Of a DNA stretch of 64,000 nucleotides, positions 12,416-21,185 are shown piece by piece (the stretch's first letter is position 1; each line of letters begins with the position of its first letter). The notes under the pieces were generated by a model. That model did no database searches, had not been told where the DNA came from, and saw nothing but the letters and a program-made list of their open reading frames with translations. The position numbers and the translations under genes were made by a program. This stretch comes from Nocardiopsis algeriensis. Lineage in GTDB: Bacteria > Actinomycetota > Actinomycetes > Streptosporangiales > Streptosporangiaceae. The stretch lies in contig NZ_JACHJO010000010.1 of the NCBI RefSeq assembly GCF_014203695.1, positions 11,454 to 75,453 on the forward strand, in the 5' to 3' direction.

Positions 12416-13018
12416 TCAGGCCGCGCGGGCCGCCAGTTCCTCCCACAGGCGCGCCACGCGCTCCCTGAGCTGCTCGGGCGTGCCGGAGTTGTCCACCACC
12501 AGATCGGCCGCCGCCAGGCGCTCCTCGCGGCCCGCCTGGGCCCGGATCCGCGCCCGGACCTGCTCGGGGTCCATGCCGCGGCCGCGCGACACCCGCTCCA
12601 CCCGCGCCTCGTCGGGGGCGTCGACCACGACGACCACGTCGTAGAGCGACTGCAGCCCGTTCTCCACCAGCAGGGGGACGTCGTAGACCACCACCCGGGC
12701 GCCGTCGGCCCGGGCCCGGGCCATCAGCTCCGCGCTGCGCTCGCCCACCAGGGGGTGCACCACGGCGTTGAGGCGGGCCAGCTTCTCCTCGTCGGCGAAG
12801 ACGATCTCGCCGAGGCGGGGCCGGTCCAGCCCTCCGTCGGGGGCGAGGACGCCCTCCCCGAACTCGGCGACGACCGCCGCCAGGCCGGGTGTGCCTGGCT
12901 CCACCACCTCGCGGGCGAGGGCGTCGGCGTCGATGACGACCGCGCCGTAGGAGGCCAGTTCCGCCGAGACCGCGCTCTTGCCCGAGCCGATCCCTCCTGT
13001 GAGTCCCACTTTCAGCAT
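12416..13018 (-). CDS. coaE: Dephospho-CoA kinase
   Basis: 200 aa. Phosphorylates the 3' hydroxyl of the ribose in dephospho-CoA, the final step of CoA synthesis. P-loop GGIGSGKS is at residues 8-15. [13 protein letters not shown] and [23 protein letters not shown] are typical of the family. It is a single-domain form of normal length; some mycobacterial orthologues have an extra GrpB-like domain, absent here. It lies between uvrB and a GNAT gene, close to rpsA, as in other actinobacteria. Confidence 0.96.
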   Translation of the reverse strand: MLKVGLTGGIGSGKSAVSAELASYGAVVIDADALAREVVEPGTPGLAAVVAEFGEGVLAPDGGLDRPRLGEIVFADEEKLARLNAVVHPLVGERSAELMARARADGARVVVYDVPLLVENGLQSLYDVVVVVDAPDEARVERVSRGRGMDPEQVRARIRAQAGREERLAAADLVVDNSGTPEQLRERVARLWEELAARAA

Positions 13019-13105
13019 GGAAACGACACTAGAGCGTCTTTCGCGGACATTCGCCCCGAACCCGCCGTCCCCCCGCAGACGGTCCGCCCCGCCCGGACGG
13101 TCCGG

Positions 13106-13597
13106 TCACTCCTGTGCGGGGACCGCCAGCTCCTTGCGCATGTGGACCATGACCAGGTGCTCGGCGATGCGCTCGCGGTGGGTCACCGCATAGCCCAGCT
13201 GCCGGTACAGGCGCTGGTTGTCGGCGCTCTGCGCCCCTGTGAAGAGGGTCAGCGCCGCCAACTGCGGGTGGCGCTCCCGCAGGTCCTCCTCCACCCTCTC
13301 CAGCAGGGCGCGGGCGATTCCGCGGCGGCGCATGTCCGGCGCCACCGCCAGCCGGCCCACCACGGCGTTGGCACCGGTGACACCGGCCCGCACCGCGCCG
13401 ACGGTACGGGAGCCGCACACGGCCTTGAGCACGAGCGAGCCCGGGTCCGCCAGGAGCCGCTCCAGGCGCTCCAGGGACTCCGTGAGCGGCAGGATGAACG
13501 GATCGCCGCAGGCCTGCGCCTCGTCGACGAACGCCGCCCTCTGCAGGGTGAACAGCTCACCCGCGTCCGCGGGGAGGGCCCGGTGGATCTCGAACAC
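13106..13597 (-). CDS. GNAT-family acetyltransferase
   Basis: 163 aa from GTG 13597, chosen because AAGGAG lies five bases upstream and it gives the compact GNAT fold (FEIHRALPADAGELFTLQRAAF). The acetyl-CoA-binding segment VVGRLAVAPDMRRRGIARALL and the C-terminal ALTLFTGAQSADNQRLYRQLGY are clear. Substrate unknown. It lies between rpsA and coaE on the same strand, but the rpsA terminator (13680-13715) is just upstream, so it probably has its own promoter. Confidence 0.85.
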   Translation of the reverse strand: MFEIHRALPADAGELFTLQRAAFVDEAQACGDPFILPLTESLERLERLLADPGSLVLKAVCGSRTVGAVRAGVTGANAVVGRLAVAPDMRRRGIARALLERVEEDLRERHPQLAALTLFTGAQSADNQRLYRQLGYAVTHRERIAEHLVMVHMRKELAVPAQE

Positions 13598-13679
13598 GTC
13601 ATCTCCTTCGCGCGCCCCGCCCCGAGGCGCGGTCCGACCTTGCGGAATCCTTCCGGGCGGTTCCGCACCCGGACACGGC

Positions 13680-13715
13680 GGAGGGCCGCACCCGTGTGCA
13701 CGGATGCGGCCCTCC
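13680..13715 (-). terminator. Terminator of rpsA
   Basis: Positions 13681-13696 pair with 13699-13714 (16 bp, one mismatch, 2-base loop), with 13680/13715 extending the stem. It lies 41 bases past the rpsA stop. A smaller hairpin (13641-13647 with 13661-13667) follows. No U-tract. Confidence 0.75.
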
Positions 13716-13756
13716 ACTGCTGCTCAGAGGGTCCCGGAGGACCGCTCAGACCTGGA

Positions 13757-15238
13757 TCAGGCGTCGCCGCCGGCCAGCTTCTCGCGAAGCGCGGCCAGGG
13801 CCTCGTCGGAGGCCAGGGCACCGCTGGAGCTCTCGGAGCCGGAGCTCTGAGTACCACCGGTGTAGTCCTCTTCCTCGTCGACCACCGGGGCGTTGGCCGC
13901 CTCGGCCTCGGCCGCCTGGGCCTCCTCGACCTGCTTGCGGTGAGCCTCGAAGCGGGCCTGCGCCTCGGCGTAGCTGCGCTCCCACTCGTCGCGCTGGGCC
14001 TCGTAGCCCTCGAGCCACTCGCCGCTCTCCGGGTCGAAGCCCTCGGGGTACTTGTAGTTGCCCTGCTCGTCGTAGTCGGCGGCCATGCCGTACAGGGTGG
14101 GGTCGAAGTCCACCTGGTCGGGCGAGACGCTCTCGTTGGCCTGCTTGAGCGACAGGCTGATACGACGGCGGTCGAGGTCGATGTCGATGATCTTGACGAA
14201 GATCTCGGTGCCGACCTGGACGACCTGCTCGGGCACCTCGACGTGGCGCTCGGCCAGCTCGGAGATGTGGACCAGGCCCTCGATGCCCTCCTCGACGCGC
14301 ACGAACGCACCGAACGGGACGAGCTTGGTGACCTTGCCGGGGACGACCTGCCCGATCTGGTGGGTCCGGGCGAACTGCTGCCACGGGTCTTCCTGGGTCG
14401 CCTTCAGCGACAGGGAGACGCGCTCGCGCTCCATGTCGACGTCCAGGACCTCGACCGTGACCTCCTGGCCGACCTCGACGACCTCGCTCGGGTGGTCGAT
14501 GTGCTTCCAGGACAGCTCGGAGACGTGCACCAGGCCGTCGACGCCGCCCAGGTCCACGAACGCACCGAAGTTGACGATCGAGGAGACGACGCCCTTGCGG
14601 ATCTGGCCCTTCTGCAGGGTGTTGAGGAAGGTCTGGCGGACCTCGGACTGGGTCTGCTCGAGCCAGGCGCGGCGGGACAGGACCACGTTGTTGCGGTTCT
14701 TGTCCAGCTCGATGATCTTCGCCTCGAGCTCGCGGCCGACGTAGGGCTGCAGGTCGCGGACGCGACGCATCTCGACCAGCGAGGCGGGGAGGAAGCCGCG
14801 AAGACCGATGTCGAGGATGAGGCCGCCCTTGACGACCTCGATGACGGTGCCGGTGACGACGCCGTCCTCCTCCTTGATCTTCTCGATCGTGCCCCAGGCG
14901 CGCTCGTACTGGGCGCGCTTCTTGGACAGGATCAGGCGGCCTTCCTTGTCCTCCTTCTGGAGAACGAGAGCCTCGACCTGGTCGCCCACGGCGACGACCT
15001 CGCCCGGGTCGACGTCGTGCTTGATCGACAGTTCCCGGGAGGGAATCACACCCTCGGTCTTGTAGCCGATGTCGAGCAAGACCTCGTCTCGATCGACCTT
15101 CACGATGGTGCCCTCGACAATGTCACCGTCGTTGAAGTACTTGATGGTCTCGTCGATCGCCGCGAGGAAGGCTTCCTCGGACCCGATGTCGTTGACCGCT
15201 ACCTGGGGTGTCGAGGTGGCCTCGGTGCTGCTCGTCAT
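13757..15238 (-). CDS. rpsA: 30S ribosomal protein S1
   Basis: 493 aa from ATG 15238 (MTSSTEATSTPQVAVND). Four S1 RNA-binding repeats are visible: GDIVEGTIVKVDRDEVLLDIG, DGVVTGTVIEVVKGGLILDIG, RKGVVSSIVNFGAFVDLGG and VVPGKVTKLVPFGAFVRVEE. An acidic Gln/Glu/Ala-rich C-terminal tail follows. Four rather than six repeats is usual for actinobacterial S1. It is transcribed from a strong promoter (15457-15485) with an approximately 210-base leader, which suggests leader-mediated control. Confidence 0.97.
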   Translation of the reverse strand: MTSSTEATSTPQVAVNDIGSEEAFLAAIDETIKYFNDGDIVEGTIVKVDRDEVLLDIGYKTEGVIPSRELSIKHDVDPGEVVAVGDQVEALVLQKEDKEGRLILSKKRAQYERAWGTIEKIKEEDGVVTGTVIEVVKGGLILDIGLRGFLPASLVEMRRVRDLQPYVGRELEAKIIELDKNRNNVVLSRRAWLEQTQSEVRQTFLNTLQKGQIRKGVVSSIVNFGAFVDLGGVDGLVHVSELSWKHIDHPSEVVEVGQEVTVEVLDVDMERERVSLSLKATQEDPWQQFARTHQIGQVVPGKVTKLVPFGAFVRVEEGIEGLVHISELAERHVEVPEQVVQVGTEIFVKIIDIDLDRRRISLSLKQANESVSPDQVDFDPTLYGMAADYDEQGNYKYPEGFDPESGEWLEGYEAQRDEWERSYAEAQARFEAHRKQVEEAQAAEAEAANAPVVDEEEDYTGGTQSSGSESSSGALASDEALAALREKLAGGDA

Positions 15239-15450
15239 TTGTGGGTGGACTCCGGATACGGACAGATTCAGGGAATGGGCACGCCGCGGATTCGAGCTTG
15301 TCGATCCGTCATCCAGAGGTGAGGAGCAGGCCTGCCACGGAAAGGAGCCTTCCGTGGCCACCAGCCGCCGGGTCCGGAGTGTTGACCGAGGTGGTGCCGC
15401 ACTTCCGCCTCCCAGCGGAGACAGCAGGCAGCGCACGAACCCACAACGCT
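15239..15450 (-). promoter_or_regulatory. Long 5' leader of rpsA
   Basis: About 210 bases of untranslated RNA are expected between the promoter at 15457-15485 and the rpsA ATG. It contains a stable hairpin (15335-15342 with 15350-15357) and no convincing gene on either strand. The ribosome site of rpsA is weak (GGAG 11 bases away). A structured leader fits autogenous control by S1, known in other bacteria, but this is inference. Confidence 0.5.
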
Positions 15451-15456
15451 CCTGCC

Positions 15457-15485
15457 AGCATATGAGACAAGGGCGCTCTGGTCAA
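15457..15485 (-). promoter_or_regulatory. Housekeeping-type promoter for rpsA
   Basis: On the minus strand, TTGACC (15480-15485) is followed by a 17-base spacer and TATGCT (15457-15462), very close to the vegetative sigma consensus and the optimal spacing. Confidence 0.8.
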
Positions 15486-15627
15486 TCGAAATTCCCGAGG
15501 CGGCACGGCGAAGGCCGCGATGGCGGCAATGTACCCGAGTGCGGCGGCCAAGATCAACTGCACGGCACCACCGCGTCCCACCTGGTCACACCACGGAGAA
15601 AAGGGAACACGGACACGTACCGGAAAG

Positions 15628-16065
15628 CTACTTTCCGTCATCGACGGGGCGGGAGCGCAGCCGCTTGAGCTCCCCCCGCCGCTTCTTGGCGTCCGTGCGC
15701 CGCTGCTTGGCCCGCCGGCTCGGCCGCGTCGCCCGGCGCGACGGCCCGGCCGGGGCCGTCGCCTCCGACAGCAGGGCGGTCATCCGCTCCAGCGCCTCCG
15801 CCCGGTTGCGCACCTGGGAGCGGTGCGTCTGCACCGTCACCGTCAGCACCCCGTCGACCAGGCGCCCGGACAGCCGCTCCAGGGCCCGCTCCCGCCGCGC
15901 CGCCCCCAGGGCGCCGCAGCGGGCCACGTCCAGCGACAGCGACACCCGCGTGTCCGACGTGTTGACGTGCTGGCCGCCGGGCCCCGACGAGCGCGAGAAC
16001 CGCCACACCAGCTCGCGGGCGGGAACGGTCACCGGACCCACGGACAACCCCTCGTCCCCGGTCAC
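15628..16065 (-). CDS. arfB: Peptidyl-tRNA hydrolase ArfB (ribosome rescue)
   Basis: 145 aa from GTG 16065 with GGGGGAG upstream. ArfB releases peptides from ribosomes stalled without a stop codon. The SRSSGPGGQHVNTSDTRV segment has the GGQ motif that hydrolyses the ester bond. The C-terminal tail is very basic (RATRPSRRAKQRRTDAKKRR), the feature that lets ArfB insert into the empty mRNA channel. It lacks the codon-recognition domain of true release factors. Confidence 0.92.
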   Translation of the reverse strand: MTGDEGLSVGPVTVPARELVWRFSRSSGPGGQHVNTSDTRVSLSLDVARCGALGAARRERALERLSGRLVDGVLTVTVQTHRSQVRNRAEALERMTALLSEATAPAGPSRRATRPSRRAKQRRTDAKKRRGELKRLRSRPVDDGK

Positions 16066-16109
16066 CGCTCCCCCTTCCGCTCCTGCCGCCCCGGTCCGCG
16101 TGACAGGAC

Positions 16110-18845
16110 CTAGTGGGCGGCGTCGTGCCAGCTCTGCCCGCTGCCGACCGACACCCCCAGCGGGACACGCAGATCATAGGCGGAACTCATCTCGTGGCGC
16201 ACCAGCTTTTCCACCGCCTCCCGCTCGCCCGGCGCGACCTCCACCACCAGTTCGTCGTGCACCTGCAGCAGCACCCGCGAGGCGAACCCGCCCTCCGCCA
16301 GCGCCGCGTCCACCTGGAGCATGGCCACCTTGATGATGTCGGCCGCCGAGCCCTGGATCGGCGCGTTGAGCGCCATCCGCTCCGCCATCTCGCGGCGCTG
16401 GCGGTTGTCGCTGGTCAGGTCGGGCAGATAGCGGCGCCGCCCCAGCATCGTCTCGGTGTAGCCGGCCCGGCGGGCATCCTCCACCACGGAGTTCAGGTAG
16501 TCGCGCACCCCGCCGAACTCCGCGAAGTAGTCCTCCATCAGCTTCTTGGCCTCGTCCGGGGCGATCCCCAGCTGCTGCGACAGCCCGTAGGCGCTCAGGC
16601 CGTAGGCCAGCCCGTAGCTCATCGCCTTGATCCGCGACCTGGCCTCGCCGTCGACGTCCTCGACCGCCACGCCGAACACCTGGGCGGCCATCTGCGCGTG
16701 GAAGTCGTAGCCGCTGTTGAACGCGTCGATCAGCGCCTGCTCCTGGGACAGGTGCGCCATGATCCGCAGCTCGATCTGGCTGTAGTCGGCCGTCAGCAGC
16801 TCCTCGAAGCCCTCGCCGACCACGAAGGCCCGCCGGATCCTGCGTCCCACCTCCGTGCGCACGGGGATGTTCTGCAGGTTGGGCTCGGTGGAACTGAGCC
16901 GCCCCGTCGCCGCCACCGTCTGGTTGAACGTCGTGTGGATGCGGCCGTCGTCGGCGATCGTCTTGATCAGGCCCTCGACCGTGGTGCGCAGCTTGGTCTG
17001 GTCGCGGTGGTGCAGCAGCACCGCCAGCAGCTCGTTGTCGGTCTGCGCGGCCAGCCACGCCAGCGCGTCGGCATCCGTGGTGTAGCCCGTCTTGATCTTC
17101 TTGGTCCGGGGCAGCCCCAGGTCCTCGAACAGGACCTGCTGCAGCTGCTTGGGCGAACCCAGGTTGAACTCCCGGCCCACGATCTCGTGCGCCCGCTCCA
17201 CCGCGCCGCGCGCCGCCGAAGCGAACTCCCCCTGCAGGTCCTCCAGATAAGGGCGGTCGGCCGCGATACCCGCGCGCTCCATCCTCGCCAGCACGCCCAC
17301 CAGCGGCAGCTCCACCTCCCGCAGCAGGTGCGAGCCGCCCCGCTTGTCCAGTTCCGCCGCCAGCACGGCGGCCAGGTCGCGGGTCGCCGCCGCCCGCACC
17401 GCCAGCAGCTGCTGGTGGCCGGAGGGCCCCCCGTCCTTCTCCGAATCCAGGTCCAGGGTCAGCTGGTCGCCGGAGGTGCCCTCCTCCAGCTCGCGCCCCA
17501 GGTACTTCAGGCACAGGTCCGCCAGGTCGAAGCGGCGCTGCCCCGGCTGCACCAGGTAGGCCGCCAGGGCCGTGTCGCTGACCACCCCGCCCAGCGTCCA
17601 GCCGTGCCCGTCCAGGGCCAGCAGCGCACCCTTGTACTCGTGCACCGCCTTGGGCCGCTCCGCGTCGGCCAGGAACGCCGCCAGCGCCTCGGAGTCGCGC
17701 TCGTCCAGCACGGTGGGGTCGACGAACACCGACGCGCCGCCGGGCACGCTCACCGCGAGCGCGTCCACACGCCCCCTGGTGCCCTCCACCGCGACGCCCG
17801 CCGGCGCCTCCTCGGTGATGCCGTCGGCGGACGCGTGCCGGACCAGCCAGTCGGCCAGCTCCCCGGTCCCCGCCACCGTCAGGTCCACGGAGAACTCCTC
17901 GGCCGGGGCCGCCGGGGTCGCCGCGCCGCCGTCGGTGCGCACCACGGAGTAGAGGCGCTCGCGCAGGTTCGAGGCGAACTCCAGGTTGTCGAACAGGGCG
18001 TCGATCCCCGGACGGTCGGCCCGGCCCAGCTCCAGCTCCTCCAGCGCGACCCCCAGCTCCATCCCGGTCTCCAGCCGGTTGAGGCGGTAGTTGCGCAGCA
18101 CGTCGTCCAGGTGGTCGCGGAAACTCTGGCCCGCCTTGCCGGTGAGCTCGTCGGCGCGGGCCACCAGCTCCTCCAGGGACCCGTACTTGCCGATCCACTT
18201 GGCCGCGGTCTTGGGGCCCACGCCCGGAACGCCCGGCAGGTTGTCGGCCTTCTCCCCCACCAGGGCGGCCAGGTCCCGGTAGCGCTCCGGCGGGACCCCG
18301 TACTTGTCCTCCACCGCGGCCGGGTCCATCCGCCGCAGGTCCGACAGGCTCTTGCCCGGGTAGAGCACGGTGCAGGAGTCGGTGACCAGCTGGAAGGCGT
18401 CGCGGTCGCCCGAGGCGATCAGCACCTCCATCCCGGCGTCCTCGCCCCACCGCGCCAGCGTGGCGATGACGTCGTCGGCCTCGTACCCCGGCGACGACAG
18501 GTTGGCCACGCCCACCAGCCGCATCAGGTCCTGGGTGAGCGGCACCTGCGAGGGGAACTCCGGCGGGGTCTCCGACCGGCCCCCCTTGTACTCGGAGTAC
18601 TCCTCGTGCCGGAAGGTCGGCCCCGACAGGTCCCAGGCCACCGCGACGTGCGTGGGCTCCTCGTCTCTGAGCAGCTTGACGAGCATCGACGTGAAGCCGT
18701 AGACGGCATTGGTCGACTGGCCCGTGCTCGTGCCGAACTTGTCCGCCGGGAGCGCGAAGAACGCGCGGAAGGCCATCGAGTGGCCGTCCAGGAGGAGAAG
18801 CCTGGATCTGGATGTCTGGTCGGGGGTCTCTCGCTTGGTCACCAC
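16110..18845 (-). CDS. polA: DNA polymerase I
   Basis: 911 aa from GTG 18845, chosen because AGGA lies seven bases upstream; GTG 18842 and TTG 18851 are alternatives. The N-terminal 5'-3' flap nuclease begins LLLLDGHSMAFRAFFALP with GYEADDVIATLA and VPGVGPKTA. The C-terminal polymerase has LSSTEPNLQNIPVRTEVGR, TADYSQIELRIMAHLS, and LQVHDELVVEV. The middle domain lacks the Asp-x-Glu metal-binding residues of a proofreading exonuclease, as in other actinobacterial PolA. It is divergent from the thioesterase gene at 18898. Confidence 0.96.
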   Translation of the reverse strand: MVTKRETPDQTSRSRLLLLDGHSMAFRAFFALPADKFGTSTGQSTNAVYGFTSMLVKLLRDEEPTHVAVAWDLSGPTFRHEEYSEYKGGRSETPPEFPSQVPLTQDLMRLVGVANLSSPGYEADDVIATLARWGEDAGMEVLIASGDRDAFQLVTDSCTVLYPGKSLSDLRRMDPAAVEDKYGVPPERYRDLAALVGEKADNLPGVPGVGPKTAAKWIGKYGSLEELVARADELTGKAGQSFRDHLDDVLRNYRLNRLETGMELGVALEELELGRADRPGIDALFDNLEFASNLRERLYSVVRTDGGAATPAAPAEEFSVDLTVAGTGELADWLVRHASADGITEEAPAGVAVEGTRGRVDALAVSVPGGASVFVDPTVLDERDSEALAAFLADAERPKAVHEYKGALLALDGHGWTLGGVVSDTALAAYLVQPGQRRFDLADLCLKYLGRELEEGTSGDQLTLDLDSEKDGGPSGHQQLLAVRAAATRDLAAVLAAELDKRGGSHLLREVELPLVGVLARMERAGIAADRPYLEDLQGEFASAARGAVERAHEIVGREFNLGSPKQLQQVLFEDLGLPRTKKIKTGYTTDADALAWLAAQTDNELLAVLLHHRDQTKLRTTVEGLIKTIADDGRIHTTFNQTVAATGRLSSTEPNLQNIPVRTEVGRRIRRAFVVGEGFEELLTADYSQIELRIMAHLSQEQALIDAFNSGYDFHAQMAAQVFGVAVEDVDGEARSRIKAMSYGLAYGLSAYGLSQQLGIAPDEAKKLMEDYFAEFGGVRDYLNSVVEDARRAGYTETMLGRRRYLPDLTSDNRQRREMAERMALNAPIQGSAADIIKVAMLQVDAALAEGGFASRVLLQVHDELVVEVAPGEREAVEKLVRHEMSSAYDLRVPLGVSVGSGQSWHDAAH

Positions 18846-18897
18846 AGGCAAATCCTAGGATGCTGGGCAGACATCTCGCGGCGGGAAGGGACACACC

Positions 18898-19311
18898 ATG
18901 GCGACGGACTCCGAGGCCGTGCACGCATTCCTCGGCAAGGGCCTGGACGCCCGGATGGGCATCGAGGTCACGGAGGCCTCCGCGGAGCGCGTGGTGGGCC
19001 GCATGCCGGTGGAGGGCAACCAGCAGCCCTTCGGCCTCCTGCACGGGGGCGCCTCCTGCGTGCTCGCCGAGTCCCTGGGCTCCATCGGCTCCACCCTCCA
19101 CGCGCAGCAGTACGGCAAGGTCGCCGTCGGCATCGAGATCAACGCGACCCACCACCGCTCCGCGACCGAGGGGCACGTCACCGGTGTCGCCGAACCCGTC
19201 CACCTCGGCCGCACCCTGGCCACCTGGGAGATCACGGTCACCGACGACGGCGGGCGCAAGGTGTGCACCGCCCGCCTCACCTGCATGCTGCGCGAGGTCC
19301 CCCGGAGCTGA
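18898..19311 (+). CDS. Hotdog-fold thioesterase (PaaI-like)
   Basis: 137 aa. A small hotdog enzyme of the PaaI/YbdB group that hydrolyses acyl- or aryl-CoA esters. The motif QPFGLLHGGASCVLAESLGS contains the conserved HGG and the catalytic acidic residue. INATHHRSATEG and a C-terminal strand ITVTDDGGRKVCTARLTCM follow. The start has GGGAAGGGA upstream. It is divergent from polA across about 50 bases and ends at a clear terminator. The natural substrate is not evident. Confidence 0.88.
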   Translation: MATDSEAVHAFLGKGLDARMGIEVTEASAERVVGRMPVEGNQQPFGLLHGGASCVLAESLGSIGSTLHAQQYGKVAVGIEINATHHRSATEGHVTGVAEPVHLGRTLATWEITVTDDGGRKVCTARLTCMLREVPRS

Positions 19312-19333
19312 AGCACCGCTGCGACCGCCCCAT

Positions 19334-19365
19334 AAGCCCGGCTGAACTTTACGGCCGGGCTTTTT
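19334..19365 (+). terminator. Intrinsic terminator after the thioesterase gene
   Basis: AAGCCCGGC (19334-19342) pairs with GCCGGGCTT (19354-19362) and is followed by a T-run to 19365. A classic Rho-independent terminator. Confidence 0.92.
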
Positions 19366-19642
19366 CCTGCCCTCTGACGCGACACATTGCAGCGCAACGC
19401 GCACACAAATCCCTCGGGCGTTCAGTCGGAGCTCTCGCAGACTACAGAGACATAACGGCCTGAACGCGAGTCGGCACCAACGCACCCCCGCTGCTTCTCC
19501 AAAGAGAACATCCGTGATTAAGCTCCGCTAACGCCCCTGATTAAGGCATGCCACACATCGCGAACATCAGGTGGCAGAGCACCCTCCAGCGCAGCTGCAC
19601 CCCGCAGCCTGTGCTCGCCGGTTGAACGGAGTGACCACGATC
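19366..19642 (+). other. Upstream region of the branched-chain amino acid binding protein gene
   Basis: About 277 bases without a gene and lower in GC than the neighbours. An 8-base direct repeat TGATTAAG occurs at about 19515 and 19540. I see no convincing -35/-10 pair or structured RNA. Confidence 0.4.
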
Positions 19643-20890
19643 ATGGCAAGCAAGAAGGTCCTAGGCCTCACTGCCGCAACCGCGGCCCTGGTTCTCGGGC
19701 TCACCGCGTGTGGCAGCGAGGGCGGCGAAGGGGGCGGCGGCGAAGCCTCCGGCGACGCCTTCACCTTCGGCATCCTCTACCCGCAGACCGGCTCCCTCTC
19801 CTTCCTCGGCCCGCCCCAGATCACCGCCGCCGAGTACGCCATCTCCGAGATCAACGCCGCGGGCGGCATCCTCGGCACCGAGGTCCCCGCGATCGTCCAG
19901 GGCGACGAGGCCGGCGACGCCGCCCAGGCCAACGAGGCCGCCAACAGCCTGGTCGGCGACGGCGTCAACGCCGTCATCGGCGCCGCGGCCTCGGGCATGA
20001 CCCAGGCGACCTACGACACCATCACCGGCGCGGGTGTCGTCCAGTGCTCCGGTTCCAACACCGCCCCCGACCTCACCAACATCGAGGACAACGGCCTCTA
20101 CTTCCGCACCGCCCCCAGCGACCTGCTCTCCGGCCCCGTCATGGCCCGCAAGATCGTCGAGGACGGCCACCAGAGCGTCGCCATCGTCGCGCGCGCCGAC
20201 GACTACGGCTCCGGCTACGCCGGCGGGCTCCAGGGCGAGCTCGAGGCCCTCGGCGCCGAGGTCGTCCTCAGCGAGACCTACGACCCCGAGGCCACGACCT
20301 TCAACTCGATCGTCACCGGCGTCAACAACGAGGAGCCCGACGCGATCGCCCTCATCTCCTTCGAGGAGGGCGCCCAGGTCATCTCCCAGCTCCTGGAGAG
20401 CGGCGCCGAGGGCAACCAGCTGTACATCACCGACGGTCTCAACAACCCCGAGCTCGGCAACAGCGTCAACAGCGAGGAGCCCGAGATCGTCACCGGTATC
20501 ACCGGTGTCGCCCCCGGCGCCGACAACGCCGCCTTCAACGAGGCCCTGACGGAGTTCGACCCGGAGCTGGAGGCCTTCCAGTTCGGCCCGCAGGTCTTCG
20601 ACTGCGTCACCACGATCGCCCTGGCCGCCGAGGCCGCGGGGAGCACCGACCCGGCCGACTACGCCGCCGAGATGTCCAACGTGAGCAGCCCCGAGGGCAC
20701 GGAGTGCAGCACCTTCTCCGAGTGCCGCGACCTGCTCGCGGAGGGCGAGGAGATCGACTACCAGGGCCAGAGCGGCAACATCGACTTCGACGAGAACGGC
20801 GACCCGACCTCGGCGACGTTCCAGGTGTTCCACTTCGGCGAGGACGGCTACGAGACCCTCGGCTTCGAGGAGTACTCGGTCAACGAGTAG
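19643..20890 (+). CDS. ABC transporter substrate-binding lipoprotein, branched-chain amino acid (LivK-like)
   Basis: 415 aa from ATG 19643. The signal peptide ends in the lipobox LGLTAC followed by a Gly/Glu-rich linker. The mature part is a type I periplasmic-binding fold: FTFGILYPQTGSLSFLGPPQ, AANSLVGDGVNAVIGAAAS and a receptor-like second lobe (SVAIVARADDYGSGYAGGL). The protein is strongly acidic. It is convergent with livHMGF, whose terminator lies within 300 bases, and surely serves that transporter. It may bind leucine/isoleucine/valine or another amide-type ligand. Confidence 0.9.
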   Translation: MASKKVLGLTAATAALVLGLTACGSEGGEGGGGEASGDAFTFGILYPQTGSLSFLGPPQITAAEYAISEINAAGGILGTEVPAIVQGDEAGDAAQANEAANSLVGDGVNAVIGAAASGMTQATYDTITGAGVVQCSGSNTAPDLTNIEDNGLYFRTAPSDLLSGPVMARKIVEDGHQSVAIVARADDYGSGYAGGLQGELEALGAEVVLSETYDPEATTFNSIVTGVNNEEPDAIALISFEEGAQVISQLLESGAEGNQLYITDGLNNPELGNSVNSEEPEIVTGITGVAPGADNAAFNEALTEFDPELEAFQFGPQVFDCVTTIALAAEAAGSTDPADYAAEMSNVSSPEGTECSTFSECRDLLAEGEEIDYQGQSGNIDFDENGDPTSATFQVFHFGEDGYETLGFEEYSVNE

Positions 20891-20914
20891 CGGACAGCAC
20901 CACCGCACCACCAC

Positions 20915-20940
20915 GAGCGCCCCGGTCCTCCGGGGCGCTC
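20915..20940 (+). terminator. Terminator after the binding-protein gene
   Basis: Eleven base pairs, 20915-20925 with 20930-20940, loop TCCT, followed by CCCTTT. It lies 24 bases after the stop codon. Confidence 0.8.
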
Positions 20941-21145
20941 CCCTTTGTGCCCGGAACCGCACCGCGGGGGCCTCCGGGCGCGGGGGAAAGGCGCGTGCCG
21001 GGGCCGGGGACCGAGGCCGCAGGGAAATCCGGGCCCCGCCGCGGGAACCGCACCGGATCCCCGCGGCCCGCACCGGGGCCGGAGCGCCCTCCGGGACCCG
21101 CCGCCGCCCGCACACACGGGGCCGCGGGAAGGAACGCACACGAAA

Positions 21146-21175
21146 GGGGGAGGGACGCTCCCGCGTCCCTCCCCC
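21146..21175 (-). terminator. Terminator of the livHMGF operon
   Basis: Thirteen base pairs, 21146-21158 with 21163-21175, loop TCCC on the plus strand. On the minus strand the stem is followed by TTT. It lies 10 bases after the livF stop. Confidence 0.85.
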
Positions 21176-21185
21176 TCGCGGGTGC

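Noticed and set aside
15309-15641. A 110-codon minus-strand frame in the rpsA leader with a hydrophobic stretch
   Set aside because: It overlaps the rpsA promoter and leader, has no ribosome site, and its end is low complexity.
16113-19463. A 1116-codon open frame on the plus strand and a matching one on the minus strand (16174-19485)
   Set aside because: Both are out of frame with polA and the thioesterase gene and have low-complexity Arg/Gly/Ala translations.
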